Source: an uncultured Saprospiraceae bacterium (GTDB taxonomy: Bacteria > Bacteroidota > Bacteroidia > Chitinophagales > Saprospiraceae). Taken from it: 64,000 nt of DNA. Location: NCBI GenBank assembly GCA_938007965.1, contig CALLMH010000003.1, positions 1 through 64,000 on the forward strand. Direction: 5' to 3'. Under the pieces are notes generated by a model. It saw nothing but the letters and a program-made list of their open reading frames with translations. It did not search any database and was not told the DNA's origin. Shown here piece after piece: positions 26,138 through 36,106 of this stretch (its first letter is position 1; the number at the start of each line of letters is the position of its first letter). The translations under genes were made by a program, and so were the position numbers.

Positions 26138-27427
26138 ATGAATAGTTCTATTATTATTTTAACAATTGTCACGGTATTTCTGATTGTGTTGGCTGTCATA
26201 TATGTAGTGATGCGCGGAGTAACTGCCGAAAAAGACAAAACGATCGATAGACTAGAAAGTCAGCTGATATTCATGACGCAAGAGTTGAATCAGGAGAGAA
26301 ATCTACTCGCGGAGTCAAAGCAAAAATATAATGACCTCTCCAACGACCATTCTACCCTATCTGCGAATCTATATAACCTACAAGAACGATATCAGGACCT
26401 ATTGTTGGATGAAAAAGGAAAGCAAGAGAAATTTGAGCTATTGGCCAATCGAATCTTGGAGGAGAAGACAAAGCGATTTGACGAACAACATAAAGAAGGG
26501 ATAAAAGAGATTCTCAATCCATTAAAAGATAGAATAAGCCGATTCGAGGAGAAAGTAGATTTGACCAATAAGGAAACAATATCTAGGCATTCGGCACTCA
26601 ATGCACAACTTAATCATCTCAAAGAACTCAATAGTCAGATCACTAAAGAAACAACCAATCTGACAAATGCACTCAAAGGTGATAATAAGGCACAAGGAAA
26701 CTGGGGCGAAATAATCCTAGAATCCATCCTTCAAAAATCAGGTCTGGAAAAGGATCGAGAATACATAGTTCAACCCACTTTCAAAAACGAGCATGGTAGG
26801 ATGATAAGACCTGATGTGGTAATCAATCTGCCTGATCAGAAGAAAATCATCATAGACTCTAAAGTGAGTTTGAAAGCATACGATAGTTTCCTATCTGCCG
26901 AGGATGATAAAGATCAATTGGTCGCACTAAAGGCACTTTCTCTATCTGTAAAATCTCACATCGACGGATTGTCCGCCAAAAACTACCACGACATCTATAA
27001 TATCGAAAGTCCAGATTTTGTATTGATGTTTATCCCAATAGATACAGCTTTTGCAGCAGCACTCAATCATAATCCTGATCTCTACAATTATGCTTTTGAT
27101 AAGAATATAGTTATCGTCACATCTTCTACTTTACTGGCTACATTGAAGACCGTAGACTCGATGTGGAAAAATGAAAAACAGCAAACCAATGCCATCGAAA
27201 TCGCATCGGAAGCGGGTAAGATGTATGACAAATTTGCCAATGTAATAGAAGATTTCATAAAGATCGGAGAACGATTAGATATGACTAAAAACATATATGA
27301 AGACTCGATGAAGAAACTACATACTGGAAAAGGAAGCTTGATCTCTAGAGCTGAAAAAATGAAAGCATTGGGTGCAAAAGCAAATAAGACTATAAGACCA
27401 AAACTTGTAGAACGAAGCATAGAATAA
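26138..27427 (+). CDS. rmuC: DNA recombination protein RmuC homologue
   Basis: A 429-residue protein with one N-terminal membrane helix (residues 3-23), a coiled coil of about 170 residues, and the C-terminal RmuC nuclease-like domain (GNWGEIILESILQKSGL, RPDVVINLPDQKKIIIDSKVS, PDFVLMFIPID). RmuC limits recombination at inverted repeats in E. coli; its PD-(D/E)XK-type lysine and aspartates are in the IDSKVS region. An in-frame TTG 12 codons upstream is less likely than the ATG at 26138, which starts right before the helix. Confidence 0.92.
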   Translation: MNSSIIILTIVTVFLIVLAVIYVVMRGVTAEKDKTIDRLESQLIFMTQELNQERNLLAESKQKYNDLSNDHSTLSANLYNLQERYQDLLLDEKGKQEKFELLANRILEEKTKRFDEQHKEGIKEILNPLKDRISRFEEKVDLTNKETISRHSALNAQLNHLKELNSQITKETTNLTNALKGDNKAQGNWGEIILESILQKSGLEKDREYIVQPTFKNEHGRMIRPDVVINLPDQKKIIIDSKVSLKAYDSFLSAEDDKDQLVALKALSLSVKSHIDGLSAKNYHDIYNIESPDFVLMFIPIDTAFAAALNHNPDLYNYAFDKNIVIVTSSTLLATLKTVDSMWKNEKQQTNAIEIASEAGKMYDKFANVIEDFIKIGERLDMTKNIYEDSMKKLHTGKGSLISRAEKMKALGAKANKTIRPKLVERSIE

Positions 27428-27434
27428 TGAGAAG

Positions 27435-28772
27435 TTAGAAACGCTTAACATGCCATTTCTTGCTTTTCAAGTACCACCATACCGCTGCTGTAATGCCTAG
27501 CCAATAAAAAATTTCTACTCCCCATACCCACATTAATCCCATATCCAAGTATTTTATAGCAATCACAGTATAAAGAATATAAAACCCGACGAACAAAGAT
27601 TGTATCCATAGTGCAGTCTTTGTATGCCCTGTTCCTGTCAGAGCATTCATAAATGTTGACCCAATCGAAAATACAGCTAAAATTACGACCAATAATGGGA
27701 GGAGAGATTTAGATTCATTTACGAGGATCATGTCTTCTCCTCCAAAAAGGGGGTAGAGAAAAAACTCTGGAGCAATAGCTACTGGCAACGAGATGAGCAA
27801 TGTAGTTAGTAAATTTAATTTTGCAGTTTTTATAGCAATTGGTAAGACAGCTTGTCTTTTTCTATTCCCAATGTAGTTGCTTACCAGTGTATTGATCCCT
27901 GCCGAATATCCCCAGCAAGGGATAGATAGTATTAAGTATACATTTCTTATCAAATTGGAGATTTCCAATGGTCGACTGCCCATATTCTCTATCAATGCAA
28001 AAAATACAAACCAAGACCCCAAGCCCAATATAGATTGCCAAACTATCGGCGCCGATATCTCATATGTTTGTTTGATCAAGGGTATGCTAAACTTCTCGAA
28101 GCCCGAAATCTTATAGGCTTTATTTGACTTATCAAAAAACATATATATGACAAAAGCCACAAACGCTACCACCTCCGCTAGAGTCGATGCTAATCCAGCA
28201 CCTGCAATCCCCATGGGCTCTATACCAAACTTTCCGTATATAAATATGTAATTGAGAAATATATTGACGATTATCAGAATGATGGTATCGTATATGATTA
28301 TTCTGGTCTTAGCCACTCCCGTATAAAATGCTACAAACGAAACACCGATATAACTAAAAAACACCCCAAAACTTCTTGGATATATGTATTCTAAGCATTT
28401 TTCATATATAACCGGATTATCGATAAAAAGACTAAAAAAGAACGCTGATCCAAAATACAGAAATAAGAAAATCGCAATGGCCATCATCAACTCAAACATG
28501 ACCAATGCCTTGAAGTAATCACCAGCTGCAGCATAATCTCTCTCTCCATGACGTCTAGCGATCAAGATCTGACCTCCACGAGAAAATCCATACCCAATAG
28601 AAGCAATAAGCAAATAGAATACTCCTACCAAGCCCACAGCCGCAAAATCTATCTCACTTACATGATATAGAAAGACATTATCGCAGAGCACGATGATATT
28701 CTGCGCTGCACTCCCCAACATGATGGGGACCGATATTGCCAATATTTGTTTGTAAGAGGTATTAAGCCGCAT
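27435..28772 (-). CDS. MATE family efflux transporter
   Basis: A 445-residue, twelve-helix MOP-superfamily transporter with an internal repeat of two six-helix halves. The opening (QILAISVPIMLGSAAQNIIVLCDNVFL) and GRGGQILIARRHGE-like segment after helix 2 fit the MATE family, which exports organic cations by sodium or proton antiport. The drug or metabolite is unknown. It is 88 bases downstream of the M48 protease gene on the same strand and converges on rmuC with 7 bases between stops. Confidence 0.88.
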   Translation of the reverse strand: MRLNTSYKQILAISVPIMLGSAAQNIIVLCDNVFLYHVSEIDFAAVGLVGVFYLLIASIGYGFSRGGQILIARRHGERDYAAAGDYFKALVMFELMMAIAIFLFLYFGSAFFFSLFIDNPVIYEKCLEYIYPRSFGVFFSYIGVSFVAFYTGVAKTRIIIYDTIILIIVNIFLNYIFIYGKFGIEPMGIAGAGLASTLAEVVAFVAFVIYMFFDKSNKAYKISGFEKFSIPLIKQTYEISAPIVWQSILGLGSWFVFFALIENMGSRPLEISNLIRNVYLILSIPCWGYSAGINTLVSNYIGNRKRQAVLPIAIKTAKLNLLTTLLISLPVAIAPEFFLYPLFGGEDMILVNESKSLLPLLVVILAVFSIGSTFMNALTGTGHTKTALWIQSLFVGFYILYTVIAIKYLDMGLMWVWGVEIFYWLGITAAVWWYLKSKKWHVKRF

Positions 28773-28860
28773 ATAACGTCGATAGGTACATTTATAGCGA
28801 TTATCTAATCACTATCTGTTCATAAAATACACTGAAGGAGAATCAAATAGGGTACCCCTA

Positions 28861-29694
28861 TTACTCATATTTTGCTATGGATTCTCTAATTTTCTGTCTT
28901 CTGTTCTCTGGGCTTGGGTGTGAAGATTGAAACTCTGGTTTAGCACCGCCTCCACTTGCGGCTTCTAGTATATCCATCACACCGATCAAATTCTCGGCAT
29001 CATATCCAGCTTCTAGCATGAGCCTTACGCCAAAATCATCCGACTCTAACTCTTGGTCTCTACCGTAACTCATACTACTATAGTTCCCTACGACGCTCGC
29101 CACTTGTGCTAGTGAACCATTGCCTCCAGAACCAATCATTACACTTTGTATCAATCCTTGGATGAAGCCTTGACTAGCCATTCGCTCGGCACCATGGCGA
29201 TGAATTACATGCCCAATCTCATGACCCAATACACCCGCAAGTTGATCTTCATTTTCGAATTTGCTATACAGTGCCGCTGTTATAAATACCTGACCACCTG
29301 GAAGTGCAAATGCATTTACTGTCCTATCATCTCGAAGCAAATGAAAATCGAATGGATATAATGATCTTCGTACTATGCTATTATTTACCAGCCGCTTACC
29401 CACATTGGCTACATGCTCTCGAGCGCGTTGATCAGGATGCATTCCTCCATGCTGCTGTGCCATCTGAGGCAGTGATTGTAATCCTATCCCTACTTCTTCT
29501 TCGGTCGTCCATTGTACTCTTTGTTCTTCGCCTGTAATAGGATTGGTCTGTGTATTAGTATAAAATTTGAATGCCTGAAAAGCGGCCATAGCGAGTCCGA
29601 TGATGAGCATCAACTTGAATCTGCTTGTACCCGCTCCTCTACCCTGTCTGCTGTATGGATCTCCCGTGCCTCCGTAATATCTTCCGTTTGCCAT
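28861..29694 (-). CDS. Membrane-anchored M48 family metallopeptidase
   Basis: A 277-residue zinc protease. A short Gly/Arg-rich N-terminus precedes one membrane helix (about residues 26-44), then comes the catalytic HEIGH (158-162) with the third ligand Glu in QELESDDFG, and the ALPGGQVFIT strand typical of M48B/Oma1-like enzymes. The likely role is quality control of envelope proteins, by family analogy. It is preceded by a small membrane protein gene, 23 bases away on the same strand. Confidence 0.9.
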   Translation of the reverse strand: MANGRYYGGTGDPYSRQGRGAGTSRFKLMLIIGLAMAAFQAFKFYTNTQTNPITGEEQRVQWTTEEEVGIGLQSLPQMAQQHGGMHPDQRAREHVANVGKRLVNNSIVRRSLYPFDFHLLRDDRTVNAFALPGGQVFITAALYSKFENEDQLAGVLGHEIGHVIHRHGAERMASQGFIQGLIQSVMIGSGGNGSLAQVASVVGNYSSMSYGRDQELESDDFGVRLMLEAGYDAENLIGVMDILEAASGGGAKPEFQSSHPSPENRRQKIRESIAKYE

Positions 29695-29717
29695 TGTTGT
29701 TTTCTTTTGTAGTTAGC

Positions 29718-29999
29718 TTATAATATTATTTCTGAAATGATACCGATAATAGTCATCGCAAATGCCGCTCGAATAGAATAATCAATATCTGGAATCATCT
29801 TGACAATAAAACAATAAATCAATACTGGGATGCACATGATCGCTACCAATGCAATCATCACCAACAATGAAAAACCAAATGCTTGAAAATATCCTACCAA
29901 AGGCAATCCACCTCCAGCGCCTTCCAATATAAAAAACATAAATGTAATGAGCATAAATGCGAGCATCACCCAACTACTCTTGTCCATTCTAAAATCCAT
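29718..29999 (-). CDS. Small hypothetical membrane protein (three predicted helices)
   Basis: A 93-residue hydrophobic protein with about three membrane helices and a Gly-rich turn (EGAGGGLPLVGY). I do not recognise the family. The frame is open further upstream: an ATG at 30065 begins 1 base after the stop of the GMC small-subunit gene and would add 22 residues. The ATG at 29999 is chosen because MDFRMDKSSW looks like a natural N-terminus; the choice is uncertain. It lies between the GMC pair and the M48 gene on one strand and may be co-transcribed with either. Confidence 0.6.
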   Translation of the reverse strand: MDFRMDKSSWVMLAFMLITFMFFILEGAGGGLPLVGYFQAFGFSLLVMIALVAIMCIPVLIYCFIVKMIPDIDYSIRAAFAMTIIGIISEIIL

Positions 30000-30066
30000 A
30001 ACTCTTTGTTTGTTACTATAATCTACTATCCATATCGAAATCGGCTGCAATAATACCAAATTCATT

Positions 30067-30639
30067 TTATAATGCATATGTCCCACCAACATCAGCCAAT
30101 GATATACATCCTTCATAAGGTCCTGGCACCGGTAAATAGACCAGTGCCTGAGTAGCTCCTATCTCAGATCCAAAAAATCCTGAAACTACCATACCTCGCA
30201 ATTCATTGAATATCTGAGGACTTTCGTCTCCATTCGCTTTTGCCGCCTTCGCTTCATCTGCAGTTTGTTGGATGACCGCATCCATCTCTTTTGAGCTTAG
30301 ATCCACAAATTTCTTCTTATATTTAGAATTTGATAACCGATCAAAAACTTTAATTCCCTCCTTAATCATAGATTTCTCATCATCTTCAAAGTTGTAGGTG
30401 ACAGCTTCGTCAAGGTATCTATGCACTAATGCATCTTTGGCACCAGGTGTATCCGTCTTAGGTATGATTCTTTCTGATACTTCTGCCAGTAGGTCGATTT
30501 CTGATTGTGTGAAAAATGACGGACTCCAATCATCGCTAGTATCAGCTTTACAGCCATTGAGCACAGCTAAGGATGCGCCACCCACCAATCCATAACCTAA
30601 AAAAACTGCCGATGCTTTTAATATATCTCTTCTTTCCAT
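30067..30639 (-). CDS. Gluconate 2-dehydrogenase subunit 3 family protein (GMC small subunit)
   Basis: A 190-residue partner of flavin-containing GMC dehydrogenases. The N-terminus (MERRDILKASAVFLGYG) is Tat-like and contains a possible lipobox LNGC, so the complex probably works outside the cytoplasm and is carried there folded. The body has the subunit 3 signature (FTQSEIDLLAEVSERIIPKTDTPGA... and FNELRGMVVSGFFGSEIGA). It lies 40 bases downstream of the GMC oxidoreductase gene, which has no export signal and may be exported with it. Confidence 0.88.
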   Translation of the reverse strand: MERRDILKASAVFLGYGLVGGASLAVLNGCKADTSDDWSPSFFTQSEIDLLAEVSERIIPKTDTPGAKDALVHRYLDEAVTYNFEDDEKSMIKEGIKVFDRLSNSKYKKKFVDLSSKEMDAVIQQTADEAKAAKANGDESPQIFNELRGMVVSGFFGSEIGATQALVYLPVPGPYEGCISLADVGGTYAL

Positions 30640-30679
30640 TGTTTCTTCTTATTATCTAATTTATAAAAAATTGCCCGAC

Positions 30680-32383
30680 CTATCCATTCTTTTTCAGATC
30701 GGATACCGCATGATCTACGGCTCTAGCAGTAAGTGCCATATAGGTCAATGATGGATTGACACATGCGGCACTCGTCATTGCTGCGCCGTCTGTCACATAT
30801 ACATTGGTCGCAGCATGGACCTGATTATTACCATTGAGTACAGATGTCTTTGGATCTCTACCCATCCTTGCCGTTCCCATCTCATGTATACCAAGACCAG
30901 GATTACAACCTCTATCGTATTCTTCTACATTCCTTAGTCCTGCACGCTCAAGCATTTCTGCGGCTGCAGACATCATCTCCTTACGCATTGCGTATTCATT
31001 ATCTTTCCATTCTGCATCCATGGTCAGTGTCGGAAGTCCGTGGATATCCTTTACTTCTTCATTGAGATAGATTCTATTTTCATGATATGGCAGACATTCG
31101 CCAAAACCCATCAAACCCATTGACCAATCACCTGGACTACTTGTTATTGCTTTTTTATAATCTGCACCAAAGTCAGCTTCAGCTACGTTTTGCCACCACC
31201 CAGCTCTAGATCCACCGCCCTGATACCCGAAGCCTCTGAGATAATCTTTTCGCTTAGTCTTAGAATCTATGTTTTGGAATCGTGGAATATATATACCATT
31301 GGGTCTTCGACCTTTATAGTACTGATCTGCAAATTTATCTGACTTTCCACTTGCTCCTAGTCTGAAGTGATGATCCATTACATTATGACCGAGCTCGCCA
31401 CTATCATTACCAAATCCATTGGGAAATCTTTCTGATTTACTATTCATCATGATCCATGTAGATCCGAATGCAGATGCACACAGAAATATAACCTTAGCGA
31501 AGTATTCTTTAATCTCTCCAGATTCAGCGTCTTTGATCCTTACACCTTTTGCTTTTTGAGTCTTATCATCATAGATGAGTTCCATCACGATCGACCATGG
31601 ACGTATAGTCAGATTCCCTGTAGCTTCGGCAGCGGGAAGCGTAGATGAATTACTACTAAAGTATGCTCCATACGGACAACCTCTCATGCATCTATTCCTT
31701 GACTGACATGAGCCTCGAGTACCTATAGGCTCAGTAAGATTAGCTGCCCTACCGATCATCATCATACGATCATTATAATTTTCTTTGATACGTGCGGCTA
31801 CTTCTTTTTCGATACAGTTTAGTTCCATTGGTCTTTGGAATATACCATCAGGAAGATGCGGAAGTCCAGCTTTCTGACCACTTACGCCTATGAATTTCTC
31901 CACCTTATCATACCAGGGTGCTATATCCTTGTATCTAATCGGCCAATCTACAGCTATACCTTCTTTTGCATTCGCTTCGAAATCCAAATCACTCCATCTG
32001 TATGACTGCCTGCCCCATAGAAGTGATCGTCCACCTACCTGATATGACCTTATCCAATCAAATGGCTTATCCTCGGTATATGGGTGCTCAGTATCTTTAG
32101 GCCATTGGTGGATATATGCTCTTTGGGTCGTATATCCTGTACGATTATTTTTTTCGTAATCTTTTAATTCTTCTTTTGTGAGTTTCCCCCTATTTTTCAT
32201 TTCCCAATCATCGAGGTTTGCTGTAGGATAGTCCCCATGCTTTACCATTCTTCCTCTCTCTAGTACCATGGTCTTCATTCCTTTCTCACACAATTCCTTG
32301 GCAGCCCATCCGCCACTGATACCAGAACCCACAACTATAGCGTCATAGGTCACTTCGTCTTTTCCATTATTGTTGAAATACAT
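30680..32383 (-). CDS. GMC family FAD oxidoreductase (sugar/alcohol dehydrogenase)
   Basis: A 567-residue flavoprotein. The FAD-binding motif VVGSGISGGWAA starts at about residue 17; then come the QVGGRSLLWGRQSYRWS segment, a Cys-rich stretch (CQSRNRCMRGCPYGAYFS) as in gluconate 2-dehydrogenase-like enzymes, and the C-terminal catalytic region with HEMGTARMG and the Asn of VNPSLTYMALTARA. It oxidises a sugar or polyol hydroxyl, passing electrons on; the substrate is unknown. The small subunit follows immediately. An isomerase-like gene lies 240 bases upstream on the same strand, which supports a sugar pathway. Confidence 0.88.
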   Translation of the reverse strand: MYFNNNGKDEVTYDAIVVGSGISGGWAAKELCEKGMKTMVLERGRMVKHGDYPTANLDDWEMKNRGKLTKEELKDYEKNNRTGYTTQRAYIHQWPKDTEHPYTEDKPFDWIRSYQVGGRSLLWGRQSYRWSDLDFEANAKEGIAVDWPIRYKDIAPWYDKVEKFIGVSGQKAGLPHLPDGIFQRPMELNCIEKEVAARIKENYNDRMMMIGRAANLTEPIGTRGSCQSRNRCMRGCPYGAYFSSNSSTLPAAEATGNLTIRPWSIVMELIYDDKTQKAKGVRIKDAESGEIKEYFAKVIFLCASAFGSTWIMMNSKSERFPNGFGNDSGELGHNVMDHHFRLGASGKSDKFADQYYKGRRPNGIYIPRFQNIDSKTKRKDYLRGFGYQGGGSRAGWWQNVAEADFGADYKKAITSSPGDWSMGLMGFGECLPYHENRIYLNEEVKDIHGLPTLTMDAEWKDNEYAMRKEMMSAAAEMLERAGLRNVEEYDRGCNPGLGIHEMGTARMGRDPKTSVLNGNNQVHAATNVYVTDGAAMTSAACVNPSLTYMALTARAVDHAVSDLKKNG

Positions 32384-32622
32384 AATTACTTTTTATTTTC
32401 AGATTTTTATCTTTATTAGATCCATTGCAAAATCTTATTTCATATAATTTTTAGCATTCAATGTTATATTCTAGATTTTTGCCTAGTCAATTAGTGAAAT
32501 TGACAAGAATCTTCCATGATTCTAAAACTAGAATGATAACAAACACCTTCTTCATACATTTACCCAATTTTACAATATTATATTTTCATAGATACTATCA
32601 TCCATAGACTCTGTATCACTAT

Positions 32623-33495
32623 TTACACATCACATATTTGAATCCCTTCTTTTAATGAAACAATCGGATCTTGTCTCGTTGGGATAAATTCTTGTGCTAC
32701 ATATCCATCATATCCCCCTTCATGGATGGCTTTCATGATCGCTTTATAATTCAATTCTTGTTTTTCGTTGATCTCGTTTCTTCCAGGCACTCCACCAGTA
32801 TGAAAATGAGAAATATATGACCTATACTTTTTGATCGTCTCTATTACATTGCCCTCCATGATCTGCATGTGGTATATGTCGTAGAGTAGTTTGAATTCAT
32901 CATAACCTAACTTACGTGCCAGTTCTACGCCCCACATGGTATGATCACACATATAATCTACATGTCCATGGCTCTTACTGTTGAGTAGTTCCATGACAAT
33001 TTTCACCTTATACTTTTGAGCTATTTTCATGACTGGATCGAGACCAACAGCACAATTTTCCATCCCTACTTCATCTGACATACCATTTCTATTTCCAGAA
33101 AAGCATATGATCTGCGATATTCCTTTTTCCGCCGCTCTTGGTATTAAGTCAGTATAGTCTGCCAATAATTTTTCGTGATTTTTAGGGTCATTAAATCCTT
33201 TTTCGATTCCGAGTTCACTACCGTTTGATATAGCACATGTGAGACCACGCTTTATCATAATATCCCACTCATTAGGATTGAGCAACTCTATAGATTTCAT
33301 ACCTAACTCCTGAGCGGACTCAGCAAGTTGCTCAAGTGGTATCTTACTGTAACACCACCTACATGCAGAATGATTTACTTTTCCTTTTAGAGAAAATGGT
33401 GCTTCCTTTAGGTTTGCATTACCAGAAGAACAAGAGCTCATAGCCATTGCTGAAGCGGCAAATATTGATTGTTTTAAGAGTTTACGTCTTTTCAA
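32623..33495 (-). CDS. Hydroxypyruvate isomerase-like TIM-barrel protein with export signal
   Basis: A 290-residue sugar isomerase/epimerase (xylose isomerase-like barrel). The stretch IICFSGNRNGMSDEVGMENC and the block VMELLNSKSHGHVDYMCDH and KLLYDIYHMQIMEG match hydroxypyruvate isomerases; metal ligands include the Glu of VMELLNS, the Asp of LYDIYH and the Glu of AQEFIP. Unusually, it begins with KRRKLLKQSIFAASAMAMSSC, a Tat-like and lipobox-bearing signal, so it is probably periplasmic. The start is TTG, with a stop four codons upstream. The true substrate is probably a keto-sugar from the neighbouring dehydrogenase; that is inference. Confidence 0.8.
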   Translation of the reverse strand: MKRRKLLKQSIFAASAMAMSSCSSGNANLKEAPFSLKGKVNHSACRWCYSKIPLEQLAESAQELGMKSIELLNPNEWDIMIKRGLTCAISNGSELGIEKGFNDPKNHEKLLADYTDLIPRAAEKGISQIICFSGNRNGMSDEVGMENCAVGLDPVMKIAQKYKVKIVMELLNSKSHGHVDYMCDHTMWGVELARKLGYDEFKLLYDIYHMQIMEGNVIETIKKYRSYISHFHTGGVPGRNEINEKQELNYKAIMKAIHEGGYDGYVAQEFIPTRQDPIVSLKEGIQICDV

Positions 33496-33847
33496 AATTA
33501 TGTTTTAATCCAATTCATTTATTGAGATAAATAATTAGTGTTTCTCAATTAGACCCAAAGTAAAAATTTTCTTGATTTATTTCATCATAATGCAGTCGAC
33601 ATATTTGTAAATTCTTAAAAAAGATAGAACAAAGCAGCTAATGCCTATTGTCAAATGCTATTATGTAATTTTACAATTATGCTAAATTCTTAACTCATAA
33701 AAGATAAGAACCTATAAAATATAAAGTAAATCCGAAATATAAGTCTTCATGACTCAGTATACTTCGAAGATATTCAACAATATATTACAATAAAATGTCA
33801 TATATGCAGTCTTAATCTTATATTTATAGTCGAATTCAAAAAACGTT
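33496..33847. other. Divergent intergenic region, no gene seen
   Basis: About 350 AT-rich bases between the hydroxypyruvate isomerase-like gene and the DUF5916 gene, transcribed away from each other. Short TATATTTA-like stretches occur, but no promoter with both boxes at the correct spacing, and no structured RNA or open frame, could be supported. Confidence 0.4.
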
Positions 33848-36067
33848 ATGCAGCGTCAAAAAAACTATCACTTACTTTTCTTCATTTTAATTATATCAGG
33901 ACTATCTTTTAGCGCGATTGCCCAGCCTGAAGTGACAGAGTTTAAAGATATATTTCAATTAAAAATAAAAAAAACTGATACTCCTATTAAGATAGATGGT
34001 ATTCTTGATGATGAGAGTTGGCTTACCGCTAATGTTGGTGGAAATTTTTGGCAAAAAGTACCTTTCTTCGCTGAAGGAGCTGATCCGAATACAGAGGTCA
34101 GACTTACATATGACGATAATAACTTATATGTATCCGCAAAATGCTATCAAAAAGAAAAAATCATAATACAATCCCTGAAAAGAGATGAATACTGGGACAG
34201 TGATGGGATAGCAATCATCTTAGACCCCCTCAATACACGAACTAATGCCTTCTTATTTGGTGTGACAGCGGCGGGTGCCCAGTGGGACGGCTTGCGTGCT
34301 TCAGGTGATATCAATAGTGACTGGAGCAACAAATGGTATAGCGATGTCCATGTCACTCAAGATTATTGGTCTATGGAAATGGCTATTCCATTACGAATAT
34401 TGAGATTTAGTCCAGATCAAGATTCTTGGGGCATGAACTTCGTAAGAAACCATATCAATGAAAATGAATACCATAATTGGACCGCTGTACCCGAATCGTT
34501 TTGGCCTCCAGACCCAGCATTCGCAGGTAGCCTAATATTCGAAACACCTCCAATCCCCAAAAAGGGAAATTTCAATATAATACCCTACATTACTTCATCC
34601 CTGACTAAACAAAGAGACATTGATCCCAAAATAACGGCTAATACAGGACTTGACGCTAGAGTTTCAGTGACACCTACACTTAATCTTGATCTCACATTCA
34701 ATCCAGATTTTTCGCAGATCGAGGTTGATGAATTAGTTACTAACCTAACCAGGTTTTCTATCTTTTTACCTGAGAAAAGAACATTTTTCTTAGAGAATAA
34801 TGATCTATTTGCTGATTTTGGCTATCCGGATGTACGTCCTTTTTTTTCTAGGACGATAGGTCTAGACAGCAGAAGGCAAGCTGTCCCGATTCTCTATGGA
34901 GCGCGACTTACAGGCAACCTTACCAATACACTCCGACTAGGAGTTATGAATATTCATTCGCTGGCGAGTGACAATTCTAATGCACAGAATCAGAGTGCTT
35001 TTAGTATGCAAAAACTATTCGGCAGGTCATTCGTCAAAGGAATGCTACTAAATAGACAAGGCTATGATGATTTCTCAGCAGTGGAAGGAGATTATGGGCG
35101 TAACACAAGCTTAGAAGCTGCATATGTAAGAGATGATGGCCAAGTATCTGCTTGGGTAGGAATACATCATTCATTCAAACCAGAAGTATCAGGCAATACA
35201 GGTTTCTACACCGCAGGTTTCGAATTCAACAATCCTGCATGGGAGGGAATCATTGCGAGTGCCATCACCCAAGAAAACTACTTCGCAGACATGGGTTTCG
35301 TTGCTCGAATACAAAATTATGATGCAGTCAGAGACACCATCATAAGAATCGGGTTCAATGACAATATAGCCAACCTCACCTACCGAATCAGACCACTAAA
35401 AGGAATCGTAGCACGTCATAACTTCAATGTAAATAACCAGGTCATATTCAACCCCAACTGGACTCTAAATGAGAGAACGAATCAGCTTAGTTATTCTATG
35501 GCATTCAGAAATACTGCACAGTTCAATGTAGGATATACGTCTACTGGTATTGATCTACTGTTTCCATTTTCTTTTGTTTCGGATGGTCTACCACTAGAAG
35601 CAAAGCAATATGACTTCTCCTTTGTCTCTGCTGGCTATAGCTCTGACGAGAGAAAACTGATTTCATATGGAATAAATGGGAGAACTGGAGGATTCTACAA
35701 TGGTCGTCTAAATCAAGCCAATGCAGATGTCAATTTTCGCGTACAGCCTTGGGGAAACCTTAGTTTTGGATATCAGTGGAATCAGCTAGACTTCCCCGAA
35801 GAATATGGACAGGAAACCATCACAGCATTCTTATCAACGCTAGAAATTGGGTTTACTCAGAATCTACTGTGGACTACCCTATTCCAGTACATAGATCAAT
35901 CTGAATTTATGGGTATCAATAGTAGATTGATGTGGAGATTCGCTCCAATGTCAGATATATTTTTGGTATATGTTGATAATTATGATGTGTTCAATGGTGT
36001 TGGAGGTCCTAGAGATATCCAAAGTAATAATAGAGCACTCGTTTTTAAGATTAATTATTGGTACTAG
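33848..36067 (+). CDS. DUF5916 outer-membrane protein with CBM9-like domain
   Basis: A 739-residue protein. A signal peptide ends near residue 26 (SAIAQ); a carbohydrate-binding family 9-like domain (about 40-230: IKIDGILDDESWLTA, VRLTYDDNNLYVSAKC, DSDGIAIILDP, MEMAIPLRILRF) precedes a DUF5916 barrel of repeated amphipathic strands ending in FKINYWY. The C-terminal aromatic residue is typical of outer-membrane barrels. The function is undefined; a surface glycan-handling role is suggested only by the CBM9-like fold. It is transcribed alone. Confidence 0.85.
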   Translation: MQRQKNYHLLFFILIISGLSFSAIAQPEVTEFKDIFQLKIKKTDTPIKIDGILDDESWLTANVGGNFWQKVPFFAEGADPNTEVRLTYDDNNLYVSAKCYQKEKIIIQSLKRDEYWDSDGIAIILDPLNTRTNAFLFGVTAAGAQWDGLRASGDINSDWSNKWYSDVHVTQDYWSMEMAIPLRILRFSPDQDSWGMNFVRNHINENEYHNWTAVPESFWPPDPAFAGSLIFETPPIPKKGNFNIIPYITSSLTKQRDIDPKITANTGLDARVSVTPTLNLDLTFNPDFSQIEVDELVTNLTRFSIFLPEKRTFFLENNDLFADFGYPDVRPFFSRTIGLDSRRQAVPILYGARLTGNLTNTLRLGVMNIHSLASDNSNAQNQSAFSMQKLFGRSFVKGMLLNRQGYDDFSAVEGDYGRNTSLEAAYVRDDGQVSAWVGIHHSFKPEVSGNTGFYTAGFEFNNPAWEGIIASAITQENYFADMGFVARIQNYDAVRDTIIRIGFNDNIANLTYRIRPLKGIVARHNFNVNNQVIFNPNWTLNERTNQLSYSMAFRNTAQFNVGYTSTGIDLLFPFSFVSDGLPLEAKQYDFSFVSAGYSSDERKLISYGINGRTGGFYNGRLNQANADVNFRVQPWGNLSFGYQWNQLDFPEEYGQETITAFLSTLEIGFTQNLLWTTLFQYIDQSEFMGINSRLMWRFAPMSDIFLVYVDNYDVFNGVGGPRDIQSNNRALVFKINYWY

Positions 36068-36106
36068 AATATTAAAAGGGCTTTCGTTTATTGCGAATAT
36101 TTCAAC

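Noticed and set aside
28846-28862. Perfect 7-bp inverted repeat with a 3-base centre at the end of the M48 gene
   Set aside because: It includes the stop codon, has no T run on either strand and a loop too small for a typical terminator; likely chance.
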